Source: Anaerolineae bacterium
Lineage (GTDB): Bacteria > Chloroflexota > Anaerolineae > Aggregatilineales > UBA2796
Assembly (NCBI GenBank): GCA_019637555.1
Contig: JAHBVK010000026.1
Location: forward strand, 21,163 to 85,162
Direction of reading: 5' to 3'
DNA length: 64,000 nucleotides
A program made the position numbers and the translations under genes. Below the pieces are notes generated by a model. It was not told where the DNA came from. It worked only from the letters and a program-made list of their open reading frames with translations, and did no database searches. This document shows positions 50,159-61,782 of the stretch, piece after piece; the first letter of the stretch is position 1; each line of letters starts with the position of its first letter.

Positions 50159-53100
50159 ATGCGTGTCCATACCAACGCCCATCTTCGTCGCAGCGTGAGG
50201 GGTGCAATCTTTTGCGCCATCACCATCATTCTTGTACTCGGTTCGTTGGTGAATGGCAATGGTAGCGCGAATGTCGCACTTGCTGCCGGGACGATCACTG
50301 GTCATGTGTACCGAGACTACAACGTTAACGGTACACAAGATACACGCGAACCCGGTGTCGCTGGCATTACCGTCACTGGCTATGATGATGCCGGACAGGT
50401 AGGAACTACCACCACTCTGGCAGATGGTTCTTACTCGCTGGCGCACACTGGCAACGGTACGATCCGCGTCGAGTTTTCTGGCTTGCCCGCCTACCTGCGC
50501 AGTGGTCCGCAAACAGGATCGTCACTGTCGTCCGTGCAGTTCGTGGATGCCAATGCTACTGGCGTTAACTTCGGCGTTCACAACCCTTCGCAATACTGCC
50601 AGAACAATCCCAACGTAGTGACGACTTGCTACGTGCCGGGTGAGGACACTGACGTAACGGGCAGCAATGTCCCCGTGATCATCAACTTCCTGTACGATGC
50701 GGGTAACGCCTCCACGACCTATGTGGCTGGCGCAGGTGGTCATGACGACTCCGGTTACGGTGTGTTCACGTGGCCCATCGCCGTTACGCACGGACAGGTC
50801 GGCGCTGTTTACGGCGTCACCTATCAGCGCAGCACAAGTCGCATTTTCTCGGCAGCATCGCTGAAGCGCAACACCGATTTCGGTCCGGGTGGTATTGGCG
50901 CTATCTACATGACTGACGCCAGCAGCGGTTCGGCAACCACAGGCTCACTGTTCTACGATTTCGGCGCGGCTGCCGGTTCGACGGCAGGACGCGGCACCGT
51001 CGGCGGCGGCGGCAACGTAGATACGTGGGCGTACGGGTTGATCGGTAAGACTTCGCTTGGTGATATGGACATCTACGAGGATATTAATAACCCCGGCAAC
51101 GATGCCCTGTTCGTGGTGAATCTGTTCAACCGCACACTGAACCGCATTAACATCGTAGCAGGTGCCACGCCCACCGCAGGTACGGTGACCAGTTACACCA
51201 TCCCCGGTTCGACGGCGGCGCTGCCCGGCGCAACGCAAGGCTGCCCCACTGCTGATGTGCGTCCCTTCGGTTTAGGCGTGAACGATGATCGTATCTACGT
51301 TGGCATTGTCTGCTCGGCGGAAAGCACGCGCACGGTAGCCCTTCCTGCTGGCGACTTCACGCAAGTACGCGCTTACGTCTATTCCTTCGATCCGGCTGCT
51401 GGCACCTTCAGCGCCGCACCCGTGCTGGAATTCGCGCTCGGTTATCCGCGCGGCTGCGCCAATGCGCTCGGTACGGTTTGCGCGGCTGATCAACGCCGCT
51501 TCAATCCATGGGAATCAGCTAACATCGTCACCACTGGCTTGGCAATTCGCATTCAGCCAGTGCTGACCGATATTGCCTTCGACAATGGTGACATGATCCT
51601 CGGCTTCCGTGACCGCTTCGGCGATCAGTACCGCGATGCCCGCACCGCTGGCGATGTCGTATTCGCCTGTTTGCAAGCGGGTGTCTACGTGCTGGAAAAT
51701 AACGGTACCTGCGGCACACGCACGTCCTCCGGTGGCACGGTCAATGGTCAGGGTCCGGGCACTGGCGAATTCGTCTGGCGCGATGATTTTGTTAACTATC
51801 ACTCCGAAGTCGGCAACGGCGCGGTGATGATGCTGGCTGGACGCAACGACCTGCTGACGACAACCTTCGACCCGGTGTATGCCGACGTCGGCAACGTAAC
51901 GGGCAACATGGTCTTTGACGGCGGTGTTCGTCGCTTCAATGTCACAACAGGCGCATGGTCGCGTGCTCTCCGCTTCTATGACAGCACCTACAACGGTGAC
52001 CTGACGCGCTTTGGCAAGAACAACGGCGTCGGTGATCTGGTGCCGCTGTGCAACAACGCTCCTGTGGAGATCGGCAACCGTTTGTGGGTCGATAACGACA
52101 ACGATGGTGTGCAAGACCCCAGCGAACCGACTGTGCCCGATGGTGTGGTAGTACAGCTATACGACAACCTCGGCAATCTCGTCACTTCAACCACTACCGT
52201 CGGCGGGCGATATCTGTTCACCAACGTGACACCGAACACCAGCTACTATGTGGTGATCGCACCATCAAACTTCCAGACGGGCGGCGTACTGCAAGGCTAC
52301 AATCCCTCGCCCGCTAACGCTGTACCTGAAGATCAGCGTGACTCGGATGGCGTGACCTTGACGGGCGCACCGGGTACGCTCAACGGTCAGATCGGCGTGC
52401 CAGTGACGACGGGCGGACCGGGCGATAATGCGCATCTGTACGACTTCGGCTTTAATCCTGCGCCAACGCCGACACCGACGAACACGGCGACAGCGACACC
52501 TACCAATACGCCGAGTAATACCCCGACGGATACGCCAACAAATACACCCACCGATACGCCGACCAACACGCCGTCGAACACGCCCACTTTTACCCCGACG
52601 GATACGCCGACAAATACGTTGACCTTTACCCCAACGTTCACAGATACACCAACCGAGACATTTACGCCCTCAGCGACACTGACACCATCGGATACACCGA
52701 CAGGTACGCTGACGCCTACCGATACGCCAACCAACACGCCGACCTTCACGCCGACGGATACGCCAACGAATACCGCGACGGCGACGCCGACGAACACATC
52801 AACCAATACACCAACATTCACGCCCACGGCGACCAATACTGCAACCAACACTCCGACGGCAACGCCGACGCTGACGCGAACGCCAGCGGCTACACCGTAC
52901 AGTTTGGGCAACCGCGTGTGGGCGGATGATGGCAGCGGCGGTGGTACGCTCAATAACGGTTCTCAGGAAGTTGGAGAACCCGGCATTGATGGCGTGCTGG
53001 TGATCCTGCGTGACGCTGGTACTAGCACCGTCATTGATAGTACGACGACAGCCAATGGCGGTTACTATCGCTTCGACAATCTGCCTGCGGGCAACTACGT

Positions 53101-55324
53101 GGTCTGCATTGCCGCCAGCAACTTCGGGACGGGCGGCTCGTTAGAAGGTTCGCGCAGCAGCGCTAGCGATGAAGCGAATCCCAACGCTGACACGGACCGC
53201 AACGATAACGGTATCGGCAGCACGCCCGATCCGACGAATGGTATTTGCAGCGGCACGGTCACGCTCGGTCCGGGCGACTCCGAGCCGATAAACGAAGGCG
53301 ATCTTGGTCCGGGCGATCAGGGCGCACCAGACATCCGCGCCAACATGACCGTTGACTTCGGCTTCTATCCGGTCTACAGCGTGGGCAACCGCGTGTGGCT
53401 GGATAACGGCGCGGGCGGCGGTACTGCCAACAACGGCGCTCAGGAAGTTGGTGAAGCTGGAATCGCTAACGTCAGCGTGATCCTGCGTAACGCGAGCACG
53501 CTGGCACAGATCGCTACCACCAGCACCGACGCCAATGGTTACTACTGCTTCGCGGGCTTGCCAGCAGGCGATTACATCATCGAAAACGCCGCCAGCAACT
53601 TCACAGGCGCTGGTGCGCTTCTCGGTTTGGAGAGCAGCGGCACGGATGAAGCAAACCCGAACGCTGACACTGACCTCAATGACAATGGCATCGGCACCGC
53701 GCCCGATGCGACCAACGGTATCCGCAGCGGTACCGTCACGCTCGGCGGCACGGAGCCGACTGGCGAAGCGGATCTGGGTACTAACGGCAACTGCGGTCCC
53801 GATAATCGCGGCAACATGACGGTTGACTTTGGTTACGTCACACCAGCGCCCTACAGTTTGGGTAACCGCGTGTGGCTGGATAACGGCGCAGGTGGTGGCA
53901 CTGCCGACAACGGCGCTCAGGAAACTGGCGAACCGGGCATTGACGGTGTGCTAGTGATCCTGCGTAATGCTGGCGGCACACAGATCGACAGCACGACGAC
54001 TGCGAACGGCGGTTACTACCGTTTCGACAACCTGATCGCGGGCAACTACAGCGTCTGCGTAGCGGCGAGCAACTTCACGGGCGGTGGTGCGCTGGTTGGT
54101 TATCGCAGCAGCATCACTGATGAAGCCACGCCCAACAACGACGTAGATCGCAACGATAACGGCATCGGCACGACGCCCGATGCAACCAACGGCATTTGCA
54201 GCGGCACGGTCACACTTGGTCCGGGCAACTCTGAGCCAGCGGGCGAAACAGACCTTGATCCCAGTGGTCAGGGGGCTGCCGATCAGCGTGCCAACATGAC
54301 CGTTGACTTCGGCTTCGTACAGCCCAATCCGGCGCTGGTCAGCTTGGGCAATCTGGTGTGGATTGACAGCAACAATAACGGCGTGGTCGATGGTGGCGAG
54401 TTGGGCATCCCCAACGTCCCCGTAACGCTGTACGCCGATGCTGATCTGAACGGTGTCCCTGATGGCGCGGCGCTGGCAACGACCAATACCGCTGCTAACG
54501 GTACGTATCTGTTCCCCAATCTGCAACCGGGCAGCTATCTGGTCTGCGTGGTCACGCCAACGGGCTATACCAGCAGCAGCGACATCGCCTCCTCCGGCGA
54601 TCCTAACAACGATACCGACAATGACGATAACGGCGTCAACGTCAGCGGTGGCACGGTGTGCAGCAATACCGTGACGCTGAGCATCGGTGGCGAACCGATC
54701 AATGACGGCGACAGTGATCCCAACTCGAATCTGACGGTGGACTTCGGCTTCTTCCCGCTGACGCAGGCGACGCCGACTCCAGCACCGCAGGGAACTCCGG
54801 GCGCGGTCATCGTCGATCCGGCGATCACCAAGATCGGTGATCCGCGCTTCGCACTGCCGGGTGAAATCGTTACGTGGCAGATCACGGTAAGCAACCCGAA
54901 TCAGGTCAACGTCACCAATGTGGTGGTGGTCGATCCAATGCCTGATCCGTTCATCGTCCAGAGTGCCACGACGACGCAAGGCACGTTCTCGATCAACGGG
55001 CAAACCGTGACCTTCAACATCGGTACGATTGCGCCGGGACAAACGGTGTCCATGACCATCGTGACCCGCGTGCGCGACGACATCGTACCACCCGTCGATG
55101 GCATCAATACGGTCACGGTGACGTGGGATGGCGGCGGTGCTGGCACAGCTACGGCATCGGCACAGGTTGGCGTGCGGGATCGCTTGTCGCTGCCCGCGAC
55201 GGGCGAACAACCTGCCGATAACGCGCCGACATCAGTGGCGATCACGCTGCTGCTGATCGGGCTGGCGGGCGCGGCATACGCGCTGTACCGACGCAGCGCG
55301 ATCACAGGACAGCGCCACAACTAG
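50159..55324 (+). CDS. Giant secreted SdrD B-like repeat protein with LPxTG-type anchor
   Basis: The 1721-aa protein has a signal peptide (hydrophobic run near 15-40), an SdrD B-like domain (about 45-140), a ~480-residue region of unrecognised beta-rich sequence (about 150-640), another SdrD B module (about 645-760), a Thr/Pro-rich linker (about 769-912; [15 protein letters not shown]), four further SdrD B modules starting near residues 914, 1073, 1232 and 1394 (YSLGNRVW...DNG type), a DUF11-like domain (about 1549-1668), then LPATG (1678-1682), a hydrophobic helix and RRS tail. It is probably surface-displayed and may be sorted by a sortase. No sortase gene is in the window. Confidence 0.88.
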   Translation: MRVHTNAHLRRSVRGAIFCAITIILVLGSLVNGNGSANVALAAGTITGHVYRDYNVNGTQDTREPGVAGITVTGYDDAGQVGTTTTLADGSYSLAHTGNGTIRVEFSGLPAYLRSGPQTGSSLSSVQFVDANATGVNFGVHNPSQYCQNNPNVVTTCYVPGEDTDVTGSNVPVIINFLYDAGNASTTYVAGAGGHDDSGYGVFTWPIAVTHGQVGAVYGVTYQRSTSRIFSAASLKRNTDFGPGGIGAIYMTDASSGSATTGSLFYDFGAAAGSTAGRGTVGGGGNVDTWAYGLIGKTSLGDMDIYEDINNPGNDALFVVNLFNRTLNRINIVAGATPTAGTVTSYTIPGSTAALPGATQGCPTADVRPFGLGVNDDRIYVGIVCSAESTRTVALPAGDFTQVRAYVYSFDPAAGTFSAAPVLEFALGYPRGCANALGTVCAADQRRFNPWESANIVTTGLAIRIQPVLTDIAFDNGDMILGFRDRFGDQYRDARTAGDVVFACLQAGVYVLENNGTCGTRTSSGGTVNGQGPGTGEFVWRDDFVNYHSEVGNGAVMMLAGRNDLLTTTFDPVYADVGNVTGNMVFDGGVRRFNVTTGAWSRALRFYDSTYNGDLTRFGKNNGVGDLVPLCNNAPVEIGNRLWVDNDNDGVQDPSEPTVPDGVVVQLYDNLGNLVTSTTTVGGRYLFTNVTPNTSYYVVIAPSNFQTGGVLQGYNPSPANAVPEDQRDSDGVTLTGAPGTLNGQIGVPVTTGGPGDNAHLYDFGFNPAPTPTPTNTATATPTNTPSNTPTDTPTNTPTDTPTNTPSNTPTFTPTDTPTNTLTFTPTFTDTPTETFTPSATLTPSDTPTGTLTPTDTPTNTPTFTPTDTPTNTATATPTNTSTNTPTFTPTATNTATNTPTATPTLTRTPAATPYSLGNRVWADDGSGGGTLNNGSQEVGEPGIDGVLVILRDAGTSTVIDSTTTANGGYYRFDNLPAGNYVVCIAASNFGTGGSLEGSRSSASDEANPNADTDRNDNGIGSTPDPTNGICSGTVTLGPGDSEPINEGDLGPGDQGAPDIRANMTVDFGFYPVYSVGNRVWLDNGAGGGTANNGAQEVGEAGIANVSVILRNASTLAQIATTSTDANGYYCFAGLPAGDYIIENAASNFTGAGALLGLESSGTDEANPNADTDLNDNGIGTAPDATNGIRSGTVTLGGTEPTGEADLGTNGNCGPDNRGNMTVDFGYVTPAPYSLGNRVWLDNGAGGGTADNGAQETGEPGIDGVLVILRNAGGTQIDSTTTANGGYYRFDNLIAGNYSVCVAASNFTGGGALVGYRSSITDEATPNNDVDRNDNGIGTTPDATNGICSGTVTLGPGNSEPAGETDLDPSGQGAADQRANMTVDFGFVQPNPALVSLGNLVWIDSNNNGVVDGGELGIPNVPVTLYADADLNGVPDGAALATTNTAANGTYLFPNLQPGSYLVCVVTPTGYTSSSDIASSGDPNNDTDNDDNGVNVSGGTVCSNTVTLSIGGEPINDGDSDPNSNLTVDFGFFPLTQATPTPAPQGTPGAVIVDPAITKIGDPRFALPGEIVTWQITVSNPNQVNVTNVVVVDPMPDPFIVQSATTTQGTFSINGQTVTFNIGTIAPGQTVSMTIVTRVRDDIVPPVDGINTVTVTWDGGGAGTATASAQVGVRDRLSLPATGEQPADNAPTSVAITLLLIGLAGAAYALYRRSAITGQRHN

Positions 55325-55356
55325 CCGATCTGCACATACGTTAGCAACACGAAATG

Positions 55357-55390
55357 AGAGGATAGCGATTATCGCTATCCTCTTTTTGTT
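55357..55390 (+). terminator. Terminator of the large surface-protein gene
   Basis: AGAGGATAGCGAT and its exact inverse, with a one-base centre, run into TTTTTGTTTT, 33 bases after the stop. A TATAAT at 55436-55441 with no clear -35 box may start transcription of the next gene. Confidence 0.9.
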
Positions 55391-55551
55391 TTACTTTTGT
55401 TTGATCCATAGTTAAGTTTCCGTTTGTGCGCTGCTTATAATTAAGACGCTTTACGTGAGTTACCTCGATCCGTGCTCCGTGTGCTGAAAATTGTTGAGGA
55501 GTTTTCCCAACATCGATAACCGGAGAGAAGTGAAAGTCTCTGCTGTCAATC

Positions 55552-58500
55552 ATGTCAGGCGATGTTACCAAGAGAGCTAAACAGCTAGGCGGAATCATGC
55601 TCCGCGCCTCTCGTGCCGGACGTAAAGCTGTTGATCAGCGACGATCTCGGTTCAACCTTATCACCTTGTTGCGTCTCACCTTGATCAGTTCGCTGCTCCT
55701 CGCGTTAGCTAGCAATGGCTTCACGACGGTCAGCGCGCAAGCCGTGTTCGCCGCGCAGATCAATAAGAGCTTCTCGCCAACGGTGATCACAGCGGGCGGC
55801 ACTTCCACAGTCAGCATCACGATATTCAATCCCAATACGTTCGTCCTGACCAGCGCCGCGCTGTCGGATACCTTCCCGACGGGAATGCTGATAGCTACCC
55901 CCAACAACCTGAATAATAGCTGCGGTGGTACAGCAACGGGAGCAAGTGGCAGCACTACGGTGACGCTGACGGGCGGCACGGTCCCCGCGCAGGTGGGCGC
56001 AGTGCCCGGTCAATGTACCATTTCAGTCTCGGTGACCTCAACGGTATCCGGCAACCTGATCAACGACATTCCAGCGAACACGCTGTCCTCGACGGGCAAC
56101 GGCAACTCAATCACCAACACCACGCCCGCCAGCGCCACACTAACCGTCAACGCGGTGGCTAATCCCTCACTGTCGAAGAGCTTTTCACCAAATACGATAT
56201 TCGTTGGACAGACTTCGACGCTGCAAATTCGCATCACCAACAACAGCCCCAGCGTCTCTCTGACCAACGTCAACCTCACCGACACCTTGCCCGCCAATGT
56301 GACCGTCGCCGGAACACCAACGCTGAGCAACTGCGGCAGTGGTACCGCCAGCACCACGACAGGTAGTATCACGCTTTCCGGCGCGTCTATTGCACCAGCA
56401 AGCGTCGTTTGCACGATCAATGTGCTGGTCACTTCAAATACCGCTGGAGCATACACTAATACGATTCCGGCAAACAGCTTGACCGCGCAGCAGGGCGTCA
56501 CCAACGCTTCGGCAGCGACGGCAAACCTGAATGTGCAAAATCTGGCTCTGCAAAAGGCATTTTCGCCCACAACGATTGCGCCCGGCGGCACCAGCACCGT
56601 GACGATCACCTTCCAGAACCCGACCTCGACCTTGTATACGGGCGTATCGCTGACCGATGCAATGCCTACTAACGTCACTATCGCCAATCCGCCAAATGCG
56701 GCGACCACCTGCGGCGCTGGCGTGGCATTGGCAACGGCGGGCGGCACTAGCGTTACGCTGACAGGAGGATCGATTCCTACTGGTTCGCCCACTACACCGG
56801 GAACTTGTACGCTGACGGTGAACGTCACTGCGCCCGCAGGATCGTACACCAACACGATCCCGATTGGCAGCGTGGTCACGGATCAAGGGGCAACGAACGG
56901 CGTGCAGCCATCAACAACGCTCACGGTGGTTACAGGTGGTGGTAACGCGACAGGCAGCAAGGCGTTCTCACCAACTTCGATTGCTATCAACGGCACCTCC
57001 ACCCTGACGATCACACTGCGTGCACCCGCGGGCGTAGCGCTGACAGGTGTGGGCGTCACCGATACACTGCCGACCAATATCGTGCTGGCGGCTACGCCCA
57101 ATCTCTCGACCACTTGCACCAGCGGATCGGTGACCGGGACGGGAGGTGGCTCGACAATTACATTATCTGGTGCGAGTATCGCTGCTAACGCCACCTGCAC
57201 GATCACGGCAACGGTAACGGGCGCGATTCCCGGCGTCTATACGAATAGCATTGCGGCAGGGACGATCACCAGCACACAGGGCGTCACCAATAGCTCGGCG
57301 CTCACCGCCAACATCACGGTACTGAGTGGCTTGACGGTGGCAAAAGCATTTTCGCCTACCATCATCACCACTGGCGGACGAACACGCCTGACCATCACCC
57401 TGACCAACACCAACACCTTCCCGCTAACGAATGTCCAAGCCATCGATCCACTGCCCACCGGATCGCGCACACTGCACGTCGCCAATCCACCCAACGCCAC
57501 GACTACCTGCGGCGCGGGGACGGTAACAGCAGTGGCAGGCAGTGGGACGGTGACCCTGACAGGTGGAACGGTTCCGGCTCAAGTCGGCGCGGTGGCGGGA
57601 ATCTGCACGATTGCAGTCGATATAGTTCCAGCAGGCAACTACACTACTAACAGCGCCACCAACACAATTCCCATCGGTAACGTCACCTCTGCCGAAGGTG
57701 TCAGCAACATCACTACGGCTACTGCTACGCTCTCGTTCTCAAGCTTGAGCATCGGCGTAGTCAAGGACTTCAACCCCCTGCTGGTCACTGGCGGCGCGTC
57801 CTCTGTGCTCACCGTGACGTTGACCAATCCGAACAGTGCAGCACTGCTAGGCGCTTCCTTCACTGACAACATGCCGACGGGCATGATCGTGGCGAATCCG
57901 CCTAATCCAGTTACTACCTGCGCGGGCGGTGTAGTCAATGCAACGGCGGGGGCGACCTCCTTCAGCTTCAACGGCGGTACCGTGCCTGCGACGGGTAACT
58001 GTACGGTACAACTGCGCGTGACCTCGCTGGTCAATGGAAATCTCACCAACATCATCGCGGCGGGTGCTGTCACTACTATCAATGGCGCGACCAATCCGCA
58101 AAGTGCTGAGGCGACGCTAACGAATCTACCCGGTGCCAGTGTCAGCAAGGCGTTCTCGCCTACCACCATCGTATCCGGCACGACCACGCAGTTAGTGGTC
58201 AGCATCACCAATACCAGCAACTTTAGTCTGAACGGCATGATAGTCACCGATACCCTGCCATCAGGATTGACACTAGTGACGCCCCCCAACGTGAGTAATA
58301 CCTGCAACGGCACAGTCACGGCTATAGGTGGTGCGACTTCCTTCACGTTATCGGGCGGATCATTGGCGGCAAACGCCACCTGCGCCGTTAGCGTTGACGT
58401 GACGGGGACAACACCGGGGAATTATGACAATATTATCCCGGCAGGCGATTTGCATACGGATGAGGGCGCGACCAATACCAATCCCGCCACCGCGACTCTG

Positions 58501-59664
58501 GTGATCGTCGCCCCGACCTCTACACCGACACCGACGCGGACTCCAACGATCACGCCGAGCAGCACTTCGACGCCGACATTTACACCATCGGCAACCTCAA
58601 CACCGACATCAACTAGCACGCCGACCAGTACCGAGACACCGACAGCTACTTTCACGCCCTCGGAAACTGCGTCAGCGACGCCAACCGAAACACCATCGCT
58701 GACACCGACTTCAACGGAGACTAGCACCGAGACACCAACAGCAACCTTCACCCCTTCGGACACGGCGACTAGCACGCTTACCGAAACACCATCGCTGACA
58801 CCGACGGCAACGGAGACTAGCACCGAAACTCCGACAGCAACCTTCACGCCGTCAGAAACAGCCACCGAGACGCCAACCGAAACGCCTTCACTGACGCCGA
58901 CGGCGACTTTCACACCGTCGGAGACGGCAACCGGTACCTTCACCGAAACCAGCACGGAAACGCCGACAGCAACGGCAACCGAACCTGCTGTCGTCACTGT
59001 CACTGCCACCGTCACCGAGACGCCATCGGGATCGGAGACGCCGACAGCAAGCGCGACCTCCACGCCTGACGGTTCAGCTACGGCTACCGCGACAGCAACG
59101 CCCACCGATCCCTCTGGTGGAACGCCCAGCGCTACGCTGACGCCGCAGATCGCCATCGTCGATCCGGCGGTAGTCAAGTTGGGCGATCCTAGCTTGGCGC
59201 TGCCCGGTGAGATGGTGACGTGGCGGATCACCGTGACTAACCCGAATGCGGTAAATGTCGATGATGTGGTGGTGGTCGATCTAGTGCCGCAGCCGTTCAT
59301 CGTTCAAAGCGCTACGACTTCACAAGGCACGTTCTCAATCAGTGGTCAGATCGTGACCTTCAATCTCGGCTCGATTGCGCCGGGGCAAACAGTGAGCATG
59401 ACCGTGATCACCCGCGTGCGTGATGACATCGTGCCGCCCATTGATAGCCTGAATACCGCTACCGTGACGTGGGTGGGCGGTGGTACCAGAGTTATCTCTG
59501 CTTCGGCTGAGGTCTTTATCCGCGACAGTGCAATGAACTTGCCGCGAACGGGTCAACCGCCCGCCAGCGAGAACTCAGCGCCGATCCTGCTATCGCTGCT
59601 GCTGATCGGTGTGGCAGGCGCGGCATACGTGATCTATCGGCGCAGGAGTAGAGTGGTGGATTAG
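55552..59664 (+). CDS. Giant secreted DUF11-type repeat protein with LPxTG-type anchor
   Basis: The 1370-aa protein has a long basic N terminus and signal peptide (alternative start ATG 55597 has GGCGGA nearby). Seven ~130-residue repeats follow, starting near residues 63, 205, 330, 465, 597, 737 and 864, each with KxFSPTxI...TLTNxN and a VTDTLPTGxxVA segment, a Cys pair (TTCGAG / GTCTIxV) and a terminal NTIPAG. A Thr/Pro/Glu-rich linker (about 986-1197) precedes a C-terminal DUF11 module nearly identical to that of the upstream protein, then LPRTG (1330-1334), a transmembrane helix and RRRS tail. Confidence 0.87.
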   Translation: MSGDVTKRAKQLGGIMLRASRAGRKAVDQRRSRFNLITLLRLTLISSLLLALASNGFTTVSAQAVFAAQINKSFSPTVITAGGTSTVSITIFNPNTFVLTSAALSDTFPTGMLIATPNNLNNSCGGTATGASGSTTVTLTGGTVPAQVGAVPGQCTISVSVTSTVSGNLINDIPANTLSSTGNGNSITNTTPASATLTVNAVANPSLSKSFSPNTIFVGQTSTLQIRITNNSPSVSLTNVNLTDTLPANVTVAGTPTLSNCGSGTASTTTGSITLSGASIAPASVVCTINVLVTSNTAGAYTNTIPANSLTAQQGVTNASAATANLNVQNLALQKAFSPTTIAPGGTSTVTITFQNPTSTLYTGVSLTDAMPTNVTIANPPNAATTCGAGVALATAGGTSVTLTGGSIPTGSPTTPGTCTLTVNVTAPAGSYTNTIPIGSVVTDQGATNGVQPSTTLTVVTGGGNATGSKAFSPTSIAINGTSTLTITLRAPAGVALTGVGVTDTLPTNIVLAATPNLSTTCTSGSVTGTGGGSTITLSGASIAANATCTITATVTGAIPGVYTNSIAAGTITSTQGVTNSSALTANITVLSGLTVAKAFSPTIITTGGRTRLTITLTNTNTFPLTNVQAIDPLPTGSRTLHVANPPNATTTCGAGTVTAVAGSGTVTLTGGTVPAQVGAVAGICTIAVDIVPAGNYTTNSATNTIPIGNVTSAEGVSNITTATATLSFSSLSIGVVKDFNPLLVTGGASSVLTVTLTNPNSAALLGASFTDNMPTGMIVANPPNPVTTCAGGVVNATAGATSFSFNGGTVPATGNCTVQLRVTSLVNGNLTNIIAAGAVTTINGATNPQSAEATLTNLPGASVSKAFSPTTIVSGTTTQLVVSITNTSNFSLNGMIVTDTLPSGLTLVTPPNVSNTCNGTVTAIGGATSFTLSGGSLAANATCAVSVDVTGTTPGNYDNIIPAGDLHTDEGATNTNPATATLVIVAPTSTPTPTRTPTITPSSTSTPTFTPSATSTPTSTSTPTSTETPTATFTPSETASATPTETPSLTPTSTETSTETPTATFTPSDTATSTLTETPSLTPTATETSTETPTATFTPSETATETPTETPSLTPTATFTPSETATGTFTETSTETPTATATEPAVVTVTATVTETPSGSETPTASATSTPDGSATATATATPTDPSGGTPSATLTPQIAIVDPAVVKLGDPSLALPGEMVTWRITVTNPNAVNVDDVVVVDLVPQPFIVQSATTSQGTFSISGQIVTFNLGSIAPGQTVSMTVITRVRDDIVPPIDSLNTATVTWVGGGTRVISASAEVFIRDSAMNLPRTGQPPASENSAPILLSLLLIGVAGAAYVIYRRRSRVVD
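58624..58911 (+). repeat. Three tandem 96-bp repeats in the Thr/Pro/Glu-rich linker
   Basis: Three 32-codon units at 58624-58719, 58720-58815 and 58816-58911 encode variants of TSTETPTATFTPSETA plus TPTETPSLTPTSTE. A shortened fourth unit follows. Codons vary at third positions, so the repeats are not very recent. Confidence 0.85.
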
Positions 59665-59678
59665 CCTCACCCCCTGCC

Positions 59679-59713
59679 CCCTTCTCCAATCCGAGTACAG
59701 ATTAGGAGAAGGG
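59679..59713. repeat. Hairpin after the second surface-protein gene
   Basis: CCCTTCTCC (59679-59687) pairs with GGAGAAGGG (59705-59713). The preceding CCTCACCCCCTGCCC string is a common intergenic word in Chloroflexota-like genomes. No U-run follows. Confidence 0.55.
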
Positions 59714-59825
59714 AATCCGGTGGATAACCACTGCCACGCAGCTAATTGAACTTGCTACCAGCGGAGCGTGATCAAGGTTGATCGCGCTCTGTTCTTTTGT
59801 CCTTCCAGTCTACGCTCACAACGTC

Positions 59826-59831
59826 TATAAT
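59826..59831 (+). promoter_or_regulatory. -10 box of lepA
   Basis: A perfect TATAAT predicts initiation near 59838, downstream of the in-frame GTG at 59834, which supports ATG 59864 as the lepA start. No good -35 box is visible. Confidence 0.55.
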
Positions 59832-59863
59832 GAGTGCAGATTAGCGTAATATCAGGACTGGGC

Positions 59864-61669
59864 ATGGATTCCTCAAAGATTCGCAATTTCTGTATCATCG
59901 CGCACATCGATCACGGCAAAAGCACGCTGGCGGATCGCTTGCTGCAAATGACTGGCACGATCTCCGAACGTGAGATGCAAGAGCAAGTGCTGGACAGCAT
60001 GGATTTGGAGCGTGAGCGCGGAGTCACTATCAAGGCATCAGCGGTGCGGATGGCTTACACCGCCAGCGACGGCTGCACCTACGAAATGAACCTGATCGAC
60101 ACGCCGGGACACGTTGACTTCGGCTACGAAGTTAGCCGCGCCTTGCAAGGTTGCGAAGGTGCGCTGCTGGTCGTTGATGCTACACAAGGGATCGAGGCGC
60201 AAACGCTGGCGAATCTCTATCTGGCGCTGGAATCCGATCTGGAGATCATCCCCGTGATCAACAAGATCGATCTGCCTTCGTCCCGCGCCGATGAGATCGC
60301 GCAGGAATTGGAAGACTTGCTCGGCGTCCCCAAAGAGGACATGATCCCTGTCAGCGCCAAGACAGGTATGAACGTGCAGAATGTGCTGGAAGCTATCGTC
60401 AAGCGCGTGCCGCCACCCAAAGGCGATCCTAACGCGCCATTACAAGCATTGATTTTCGACAGCCACTACGACTCCTACAAGGGCGTGATCGCTTACGTGC
60501 GTATCGTCAACGGCACGATTGGTCACCGCGATCCGCTGCGGATGGTGCAAACGGGAGTCATCTTCGATCCGGTGGAGATCGGCATCTTCAGCCCGACGAT
60601 GAAGGCTGCCACCGAAATGACGGCGGGCGAGGTTGGTTACATCGCTACTGGCTTGAAAACGGTGCAGGAATGTCGCGTTGGTGACACCATCGTGATGAAG
60701 AACGATATGGCGTCGCCCGCGTTGCCCGGTTATAAGCACGCTAAACCGATGGTCTTCGCGGGCTTCTATCCCGTCGAAGCAGATGATTACCCCGAACTGC
60801 GCGATTCGCTGGAAAAACTGCAACTGAACGATGCTTCGGTCACTTTCCAGCCGGAAACCTCACAGGCGCTCAATTTTGGCTTCCGCGTGGGCTTTTTGGG
60901 CTTGTTTCACATGGACATCGTGCAGGAACGTCTTGAGCGCGAATACAACCTCGATATTCTGGCAACTGCGCCGAGCGTAGAGTATCAGGTCGCGCTTCGC
61001 AACGGCGAGGAAATGGTGATCGACAGTCCGGCGCAGCTTCCCGACGAAAGCACAATCCTTGAGATCCGCGAACCGTGGATGAAAATCTCGATCTTCACGC
61101 CGGATCGCTACATCGGACCGATCATGGAGCTGGTCACCAGCAAGCGCGGTAAGTACATAAGCACGGAATATCTGGATAAGGTACGCGTGCTGCTGACGTA
61201 TTCGCTGCCGCTATCCGAACTGGTTACCGATTTCTATGATCGCCTCAAGTCGATGACCCAAGGCTACGCCAGCCTCGATTATTCGTTCGAGGAATATCGC
61301 GCCGATGCACTGGTGAAAATGGATATTCTGGTCAACGGCGCGCCACTTGATGCGCTGTCGATGATCGTGCACCGCGATCACGCCCATACGAAGGGGCAGA
61401 AGCTGGTCAACAAGCTGAAGGAGTTGATCCCCCGCCAGATGTTCCCCGTACCGATTCAGGCGGCGCTCGGTGGCAAGATCATCGCCCGCGCTGATGTGAA
61501 GGCGGTACGCAAAGACGTTCTCGCCAAATGCTATGGTGGCGACATCTCGCGCAAGAAAAAGCTCTTGGAGAAGCAGAAAAAGGGCAAGAAGCGCCTGAAG
61601 ATGATCGGCAACGTGGAAGTGCCGCAGGATGCCTTCATGGCGGTGCTGAAGCTGGACGAAGAAGATTAA
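59864..61669 (+). CDS. lepA: Elongation factor 4 (LepA), back-translocating GTPase
   Basis: ATG 59864 (AGGA upstream) gives the standard start [22 protein letters not shown] and a ~601-aa protein. G-domain motifs [16 protein letters not shown] and NKIDL are present, followed by EF-G-like domains and the LepA-specific C terminus with [38 protein letters not shown]. LepA acts on ribosomes under ionic or other stress. A terminator follows the gene. Confidence 0.97.
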   Translation: MDSSKIRNFCIIAHIDHGKSTLADRLLQMTGTISEREMQEQVLDSMDLERERGVTIKASAVRMAYTASDGCTYEMNLIDTPGHVDFGYEVSRALQGCEGALLVVDATQGIEAQTLANLYLALESDLEIIPVINKIDLPSSRADEIAQELEDLLGVPKEDMIPVSAKTGMNVQNVLEAIVKRVPPPKGDPNAPLQALIFDSHYDSYKGVIAYVRIVNGTIGHRDPLRMVQTGVIFDPVEIGIFSPTMKAATEMTAGEVGYIATGLKTVQECRVGDTIVMKNDMASPALPGYKHAKPMVFAGFYPVEADDYPELRDSLEKLQLNDASVTFQPETSQALNFGFRVGFLGLFHMDIVQERLEREYNLDILATAPSVEYQVALRNGEEMVIDSPAQLPDESTILEIREPWMKISIFTPDRYIGPIMELVTSKRGKYISTEYLDKVRVLLTYSLPLSELVTDFYDRLKSMTQGYASLDYSFEEYRADALVKMDILVNGAPLDALSMIVHRDHAHTKGQKLVNKLKELIPRQMFPVPIQAALGGKIIARADVKAVRKDVLAKCYGGDISRKKKLLEKQKKGKKRLKMIGNVEVPQDAFMAVLKLDEED

Positions 61670-61677
61670 CGAACAAT

Positions 61678-61712
61678 AAACCCTAGCACAAATCGTTGCT
61701 AGGGTTTTGTTT
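61678..61712 (+). terminator. lepA terminator
   Basis: CCCTAGCA (61681-61688) pairs with TGCTAGGG (61697-61704), extended by flanking A-T pairs, and runs into TTTTGTTTTGG. Confidence 0.88.
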
Positions 61713-61782
61713 TGGAACGACGCTGCGATAGGGAATGTAGTTAAACTATAAGGTTGTTGGTAGTAGTCAGAGGGGCTAGGCA

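Noticed and set aside
52387..52953. Long antisense reading frame (V/G-rich) opposite the Thr/Pro linker of the surface protein
   Set aside because: It is a mirror of the ACN/CCN codon repeats (TGT/GTC-type) and has no ribosome site or plausible domain.
53951..55210. 419-codon antisense frame under the surface-protein repeats
   Set aside because: Arises from strong codon bias in the sense gene; composition is His/Arg/Asp/Ala-rich without motifs.
56010..56879. 289-codon antisense frame under the DUF11 repeats
   Set aside because: Val/Pro-rich shadow of Thr/Asn-rich sense codons; no start context.
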